Of a stretch of 64,000 nt of DNA, positions 59,299 through 64,000 are shown one piece after another. This stretch comes from Planctomycetaceae bacterium (GTDB taxonomy: Bacteria > Planctomycetota > Planctomycetia > Gemmatales > Gemmataceae): positions 1 through 64,000 of the forward strand of contig PNLP01000003.1 of NCBI GenBank assembly GCA_013823135.1. Reading direction: 5' to 3'. How positions within the stretch are numbered: position 1 is the first letter of the stretch; each line of letters begins with the position of its first letter. The position numbers were made by a program, and so were the translations under genes. The notes under the pieces were generated by a model. It made no database searches, was not told the DNA's origin, and saw only the letters and a list, made by a program, of their open reading frames with translations.

Positions 59299-62200
59299 AT
59301 GCGAACTCTCGCGTTCTCGCTCTTGCTGCTGGTCGTCGCGCCGACGACTCCCGAGGCCGCTCAGCCCGCGAAGCCTGTCGATGGCCCCGTTCCCACCAAG
59401 GACGCGGCCGCGAAGATGACCGTGCCCGAGGGGTTCAAGGTCACGATGTTCGCGGGCGAACCCGACATCGTACAGCCCATCGCGTTCACGTTCGACGATC
59501 GTGGCCGCATGTGGGTCGTCGAGTGCCTCAGCTACCCGAGGTGGAGCAAGGACGGCAAAGGATCCGACCGCGTCGTGATCCTCGAAGACACCGACGGCGA
59601 CGGCACCTTCAACAAGAAGACCGTGTTCATGGACAACGGCGTGAACCTCTCCGGCATCGAACTCGGCTTCGGCGGCGTATGGCTCTGTTCGTCGCCCAAC
59701 TTGCTGTTCGTGCCGATCCTCGAAGGCGACAAGCCAGGCAAGCCCGAGGTCGCGCTCGACGGCTGGAACATGACCGACACGAAGCACAACATCTTCAACT
59801 CGCTCGGTTGGGGGCCGGACGGCTGGCTCTACGGCTGCAACGGCATCCAGGCGAAGGCGTGGGTTGGCACGCCCGGCACACCGAAAGAGAAACGCCCCTA
59901 CATGGACTGCGGCGTGTGGCGCTATCACCCCACGCGAAAGATCTTCGAGCCGGTGGCCCACGGCACCACGAACCCGTTCGGCCTCGACTGGGACGAGAAC
60001 GGCGAAATGTTCATCACGAACTGCGTGATCGACCACCTGTTCCACTTCGTCCCCGGCGGTCACTACCAACGCATGTACGGCCAGGACGCGAACCCGCACA
60101 CCTACGGCCTGATGAAGAGTTGCGTCGATTACCGTCACTGGGCTGGCGGCGACTGGACAAGTTCGCGAGGCACGGGCGTCGGCGGGAAGCCGGAGCACAG
60201 CGACGCGGGCGGCGGTCACGCCCACAGCGGTTGCGCGATCTACCTCGGCGACAACTTCCCGGCGGAGTATCGCAACACGCTGTTCACCGCGAACATTCAC
60301 GGCAACCGCCTGAACAACGACGGCCTGCAGCGTACCCCGAGCGGCATGAAGGGCGTCCGCCGCAAGGATTTTCTGTTCGCGAACGACTCGTGGTTCCGCG
60401 GAATCTGCGTGAAGTGTGGCCCGAACGGTGCGCTGTACGTGAGTGACTGGTGCGACACCGGCGAGTGCCACAATTACGACAAGTGCGACACATCGAACGG
60501 CCGCATTTTCCGCGTGAGCTACGGCGACCCGAAACAGTGGAAGGGCGACGTCTCGAAGCTGACCGACGCCGAGTTGGTGAAGATGACCGTAACCGCAAGC
60601 AACGAGTGGTTCAGCCGCAAGGCCCGCCGCGTGCTTCAAGAACGAGCCGTCGGGAAAAAGTTGAGGGACGAGCCGCTTGCGGCTTTGCGAGCGATGCTGA
60701 AAGACGAGAAGGAACCCACGCACCGGCTCCGCGCGATGTGGGCACTCGCGACGCTTGAGGAACTGGCCGCCGTTGATCTCACACCATTCTTGCAAGACAA
60801 ATCCGATGTCGTCCGTGCCTGGACGATTCGCCTCCTCATTGAGGGTGAGCCGTCGATCAAGTGGGGGGAAGGTGAAGTGAAGGAGAAGGCGACAATAGAC
60901 TCGATCTTTTTCTTGATGAAGCCACAACCGCCAGACGTGCTACTGGCGATCGCCTCGGCTTGCGAACGCTCTCAAAGACTGAACGAATTGAAGGGGCCCC
61001 GGCAGACAATTGAGCTGCGAGCACGGACATGCTTATTGCACAACATCAAGCCGGACTCGGATCCGAACCTTGTCCAGTTAACTTGGTACGCACTTCTGGG
61101 CCGAGTTAAGGAGTCCGAGCAGGAATTACTTTGGGAAAGTCTGAAAGCCAAGCACCCAACTTTGCGACGCAATGGGGTTCGCTTTGCGCTGGCATTTGGA
61201 CGAGAGGCTAACCGGCGAACGGAGACGCTGGAATGGATCGTCGAGCGCCTTCAGAACTCTCCTGACGAAGTGCGGCTCGACATTCTCGGTGTGTTAAGGG
61301 AAGCACTTGCTGGCCTCAAGGGCGTTACCCCTCCAGTGAACTGGCCTGCGGTTTATGAAAAGGTCGCCAGTAACCCGAAGCTCCAGCGAGACGCCGAGGC
61401 CGTCGCCGTTTTGTTCGGCGATAAGGAAGCAATCGGCATCTTGCTCAAACGCACTACCGACATGGGAGCTACACCTGAAAGCCGTCGCGCAGCCATCGAA
61501 CTGCTGCGTCCGCTGAAGCTCCCCGAGTTCGCCAAGACACTTCGCACGCTGCTCGATGATCCCGCTGTTCGCACGGCTGCCATCCGCGGACTTGCGGCGT
61601 TCGCCGATGCCGACACGCCAGCGGCCATCATCAAGGCGTATCCGAAGTTCACTCCCGACGAGAAGCTCGACGCCGTGCAGACGCTTGCCGCACGCAAGGA
61701 ATGGGCCAACGCGCTGCTCGATGCCGTCGAGAAGAAGGACGTACCGCGTGCCGACATCCCCGTGACCACCGCCCGACAGATTCTCGCGCTCAATGACAAG
61801 GCGTTGTCGGCACGGCTCGATTCGGTGTGGGGCAAGATCGCTCCCGCTTCGCAGGCCCGAGCCGCACTCACGAAGAAGTGGAAGGAACTACTCACCGAGG
61901 ACACGCTGACCAAGGCGAGTGTTGCGAGCGGCCGGGTGCTGTTCACGAAGCACTGCGGGGCGTGCCACAAGATGTTCGGCGAGGGGCAAGCCGTGGGGCC
62001 GGAACTCACCGGCTCGCAGCGATCGAACCTCGATTATGTGCTGGAAAACGTGCTCGATCCGAGTGCCGTCGTGCCGCGTGAATTCCAGATGGTGAACTTC
62101 ACCACTATGGATGACCGCGTGATCTCGGGTATCGTGCTCCGCGAAACGAAGGACGCAATCACCATCCGCACGACGAATGACACGGTGGTGCTACCAACAG

Positions 62201-62334
62201 GCGACATCGCGACCCGCAAGCAAACGAACGTGTCGATCATGCCCGACGGCCTGTTCGAGCAGATGAAGCCTGAGGAGGTTCGCGACCTCGTGGCTTATCT
62301 GCGAGCGAAGGAGCAGGTGCCGCTTCCGAAGTGA
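59299..62334 (+). CDS. PVC-type haem-binding CxxCH protein with beta-propeller and HEAT repeats
   Basis: This 1011-residue protein has a signal peptide (MRTLAFSLLLLVVAPTTPEAA). A large N-terminal beta-propeller (about 40-420; TVPEGFKVTMFAGEPDIVQP, VVILEDTDGDGTF in parts) is of the PVC dehydrogenase type. HEAT-like repeats follow (about 440-850). A C-terminal cytochrome c domain carries C886-G-A-C889-H890 and ends with DLVAYLRAKEQ. The family is a planctomycete/verrucomicrobial haem protein of unknown substrate. The start at 59299 is chosen because the upstream frame runs through the palindrome. A central part near 61021-61140 has about 50% GC against about 63% elsewhere. Confidence 0.9.
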   Translation: MRTLAFSLLLLVVAPTTPEAAQPAKPVDGPVPTKDAAAKMTVPEGFKVTMFAGEPDIVQPIAFTFDDRGRMWVVECLSYPRWSKDGKGSDRVVILEDTDGDGTFNKKTVFMDNGVNLSGIELGFGGVWLCSSPNLLFVPILEGDKPGKPEVALDGWNMTDTKHNIFNSLGWGPDGWLYGCNGIQAKAWVGTPGTPKEKRPYMDCGVWRYHPTRKIFEPVAHGTTNPFGLDWDENGEMFITNCVIDHLFHFVPGGHYQRMYGQDANPHTYGLMKSCVDYRHWAGGDWTSSRGTGVGGKPEHSDAGGGHAHSGCAIYLGDNFPAEYRNTLFTANIHGNRLNNDGLQRTPSGMKGVRRKDFLFANDSWFRGICVKCGPNGALYVSDWCDTGECHNYDKCDTSNGRIFRVSYGDPKQWKGDVSKLTDAELVKMTVTASNEWFSRKARRVLQERAVGKKLRDEPLAALRAMLKDEKEPTHRLRAMWALATLEELAAVDLTPFLQDKSDVVRAWTIRLLIEGEPSIKWGEGEVKEKATIDSIFFLMKPQPPDVLLAIASACERSQRLNELKGPRQTIELRARTCLLHNIKPDSDPNLVQLTWYALLGRVKESEQELLWESLKAKHPTLRRNGVRFALAFGREANRRTETLEWIVERLQNSPDEVRLDILGVLREALAGLKGVTPPVNWPAVYEKVASNPKLQRDAEAVAVLFGDKEAIGILLKRTTDMGATPESRRAAIELLRPLKLPEFAKTLRTLLDDPAVRTAAIRGLAAFADADTPAAIIKAYPKFTPDEKLDAVQTLAARKEWANALLDAVEKKDVPRADIPVTTARQILALNDKALSARLDSVWGKIAPASQARAALTKKWKELLTEDTLTKASVASGRVLFTKHCGACHKMFGEGQAVGPELTGSQRSNLDYVLENVLDPSAVVPREFQMVNFTTMDDRVISGIVLRETKDAITIRTTNDTVVLPTGDIATRKQTNVSIMPDGLFEQMKPEEVRDLVAYLRAKEQVPLPK

Positions 62335-62347
62335 CGTGACCAACCCG

Positions 62348-62379
62348 CGCCGAAGTTGGGCTTGAACCCGGTTTCGGCG
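62348..62379. repeat. Imperfect hairpin between haem protein and alcohol dehydrogenase genes
   Basis: CGCCGAA (62348-62354) and TTCGGCG (62373-62379) flank an inner GGG/CCC pairing. There is no T tract. It may weakly terminate or stabilise the upstream mRNA. Confidence 0.35.
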
Positions 62380-62428
62380 TGTGGTGAAATCTGCCTTCCC
62401 CAAACTGCGTCCACGGACGGACCACACC

Positions 62429-63466
62429 ATGAAGACGACCGCTGCGGTCCTCGTTGCGCCCGAGAAGCCGCTCGAGTTGGCCGATCTTGATATCCCAGTT
62501 TTGAAGCCGGGTCAAGCACTGATCGAAGTCGCGTTCTGCGGCGTCTGCCACACGCAAATCCTCGAAGCCCGCGGCCACCGTGGCGAAGATCGCTACTGCC
62601 CGCACTGCCTCGGCCACGAGGGGAGCGGCACCGTGCGCGAAGTGGGTGCCGGCGTCGCCAAGGTGAAACCCGGCGACCGCGTGATCCTCTCGTGGATCAA
62701 GGGGAGCGGGGCCGACGTGAACAGCACCGTCTACGGCTGGAACGGCCGCGACGTGAACGCCGGCGGCATTACGACCTTCGCCACATACTCCGTCATCAGC
62801 GAGAACCGCCTCACACTTGTGCCCGAAGGCATGGACATGCGCCTGGCGGCGCTCGTGGGCTGCGCCGTCCCCACGGGTGCGGGGGTCGTGTTCAACACGG
62901 CTCAACCGCGACCGGGGCAGAGCCTCGTGGTGTTCGGCGCCGGCGGCATCGGTTCGTGTGCCATCGCGGCCGCACCCCTCGCGGGGTGTTACCCTGTGAT
63001 TGCCGTCGATGTGAACCCGGACAAGCTCGGCCTCGCGAAGCAACTCGGCGCAACCCACACCATCAGCGCCCGGACCGGCGACCCCGTTCAGCAGATTCGG
63101 GCACTGTGCCCCGGTGGTGCGGACTTCGCCATCGAAGCCACCGGCAACCCGACCGTTATGCAGCAGGCACTCGCCTGCGTGCGACCACAGGGCGGAACAG
63201 CCGTGGTCGTGGGTAACGCCAAGCACGGACAGATGCTGGAACTGGACCCCCGCGAACTGAACCAGGGCAAACGATTGCTCGGCACCTGGGGTGGCGACAA
63301 CAACCCCGACCGCGACTTCCCCCGCTATTGCAAGCTCATCACCGCGGGGAAGCTGAACCTCGAACCGCTGCTGTCGCGAACCTACGGCCTGACCGACATC
63401 AACGCCGCACTGAACGATCTCGAACACGGTCTGTGTGCTCGCCCACTCATCCAGGTCGCGGGGTGA
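62429..63466 (+). CDS. Zinc-dependent alcohol dehydrogenase family protein
   Basis: This 345-residue medium-chain dehydrogenase has catalytic zinc ligands Cys40 (in FCGVCHTQ) and His63-Glu64 (GHE). The NAD-binding Rossmann motif is [10 protein letters not shown] near 170. It resembles class III/formaldehyde-type enzymes in sequence, but the lobe that normally holds four structural-zinc cysteines reads [20 protein letters not shown] and has none. It starts at ATG 62429; the longer frame is not needed. A HAD-like gene follows 3 bp after the stop, suggesting an operon. Confidence 0.88.
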   Translation: MKTTAAVLVAPEKPLELADLDIPVLKPGQALIEVAFCGVCHTQILEARGHRGEDRYCPHCLGHEGSGTVREVGAGVAKVKPGDRVILSWIKGSGADVNSTVYGWNGRDVNAGGITTFATYSVISENRLTLVPEGMDMRLAALVGCAVPTGAGVVFNTAQPRPGQSLVVFGAGGIGSCAIAAAPLAGCYPVIAVDVNPDKLGLAKQLGATHTISARTGDPVQQIRALCPGGADFAIEATGNPTVMQQALACVRPQGGTAVVVGNAKHGQMLELDPRELNQGKRLLGTWGGDNNPDRDFPRYCKLITAGKLNLEPLLSRTYGLTDINAALNDLEHGLCARPLIQVAG

Positions 63467-63469
63467 ACC

Positions 63470-64000
63470 ATGCTCATTGGCCTCGACTTCGACAACACGA
63501 TCGTCCGCTACGACCGCCTGTTCCACCGGCTCGCGGTCGAGCGTGGGCTCATTCCCGCTTCGCTGGTCGCGACCAAGCAAGCGGTACGCGATTACCTCCG
63601 CGCCACGAACCGCGAGGACGACTGGACCGAACTCCAGGGGATCGCTTACGGCCCACGCATTACCGACGCTGAGCCATGGCCCGGCGTGATGGAATTTCTG
63701 GGGCTGTGCTGGGACGCTGGCGTGCAGGTGGCCGTAGTGAGTCACAAGACGCGCCACCCCTACCGCGGCGAGAAGCACGACCTGCACGCAGCCGCCCACA
63801 ATTTCCTCGAATCGCACGGCTTCTACGACCTAGGCTTGTCGCGTGATCGGGTGTTCCTCGAACTCACACTCGCGGCCAAGTTGGCCCGCATCGGCTCACT
63901 GCGATGCTCTGCGTTCGTGGACGATCTCCCGGAAGTGTTGGGCGAATCGGCATTCCCGCGAGAAGTGCGGAAGGTGCTGTTCGACCCTGCAAACGCGCAC
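63470..64000 (+). CDS. HAD-like protein, 3' end beyond the window
   Basis: An open frame of 177 codons runs to the end of the window without a stop. It begins MLIGLDFDNTIVRYDRLF, where D6-F-D8-N-T10 is the HAD motif I (DxDxT). Further on, VAVVSHKTRHPYRGE supplies a motif II-like segment (Ser/Thr after a strand) and FVDDLPEVL a motif IV-like acidic pair. It is therefore probably a HAD phosphatase or related hydrolase. It starts 3 bp after the alcohol dehydrogenase stop and is likely co-transcribed with it. Confidence 0.78.
   Translation, partial: MLIGLDFDNTIVRYDRLFHRLAVERGLIPASLVATKQAVRDYLRATNREDDWTELQGIAYGPRITDAEPWPGVMEFLGLCWDAGVQVAVVSHKTRHPYRGEKHDLHAAAHNFLESHGFYDLGLSRDRVFLELTLAAKLARIGSLRCSAFVDDLPEVLGESAFPREVRKVLFDPANAH

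Noticed and set aside
58921..60927. 668-codon minus-strand open frame
   Set aside because: Runs antisense through the haem-protein gene, the palindromic repeat and the start of the dioxygenase gene; no recognisable domain.
62237..63817. 526-codon minus-strand open frame opposite the alcohol dehydrogenase
   Set aside because: Shadow of a gene with clear motifs.
1..64000. CRISPR array
   Set aside because: No series of regularly spaced direct repeats was seen; the repeats present are inverted pairs or protein-coding tandem repeats.

Overview
The window looks like chromosome of a planctomycete, most likely family Gemmataceae. This rests on family content rather than any marker gene: DUF1501 proteins, a PSCyt1/DUF1549/DUF1553 cytochrome protein, a PVC-type CxxCH haem protein, a DUF1559 pseudopilin-like protein, a BBP7 outer-membrane protein, DUF4058, an FGly sulfatase, many secreted hypotheticals, and GC near 60%. 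Most genes stand alone or in pairs, with short convergent gaps holding hairpins.

Left edge (1-1090): on the minus strand, a consensus promoter, tRNA-Ile(GAT), tRNA-Ala(TGC), a second consensus promoter, a boxB-like hairpin and a boxA-like element all point out of the window. No 16S gene lies upstream of the tRNAs. I infer the leader of a 23S-5S operon unlinked from 16S. Next come methylcitrate-cycle genes (prpB, a membrane protein, prpC; 1091-4857), then minus-strand genes for an amidohydrolase, DUF1501, a small lipoprotein, a DUF1559 pseudopilin and a BBP7 barrel (4861-10828).

11155-23160: a Pro/Val-rich PEP-CTERM protein lies beside a DUF3473-like polysaccharide deacetylase. A minus-strand cluster of exported proteins follows: a squalene-cyclase-repeat protein with a charged tail, a caspase-like protease, an unrecognised secreted protein, and a giant WD40-PDZ-Ig-caspase-EF-hand protein. 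I consider this cluster the best candidate for an undescribed system. An outer-membrane barrel gene with a strong terminator closes the region.

23313-41099: a Gfo/Idh-like protein, sulfatase, DUF4058, class C beta-lactamase-like hydrolase, O-methyltransferase, a 102-bp IS4-like MITE with target duplication, a Tat-exported hypothetical, a low-GC nuclease-like/RAMA protein, an M48 protease, a degenerate UPF1-like helicase, a transglutaminase and two hypotheticals.

41468-64000: an esterase-like protein, a Tat-exported serpin with an inhibitory-type hinge, an overlapping ECF sigma / FecR-LamG / esterase operon, a PSCyt-DUF1501 pair, LptD-like protein with diacylglycerol kinase, a YXWGXW-repeat protein, a phytanoyl-CoA dioxygenase-like enzyme, a long palindromic repeat, a large PVC haem protein, a zinc alcohol dehydrogenase and a HAD-like protein cut by the window end. 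Functions are assigned by reading sequence motifs; no database search was run.
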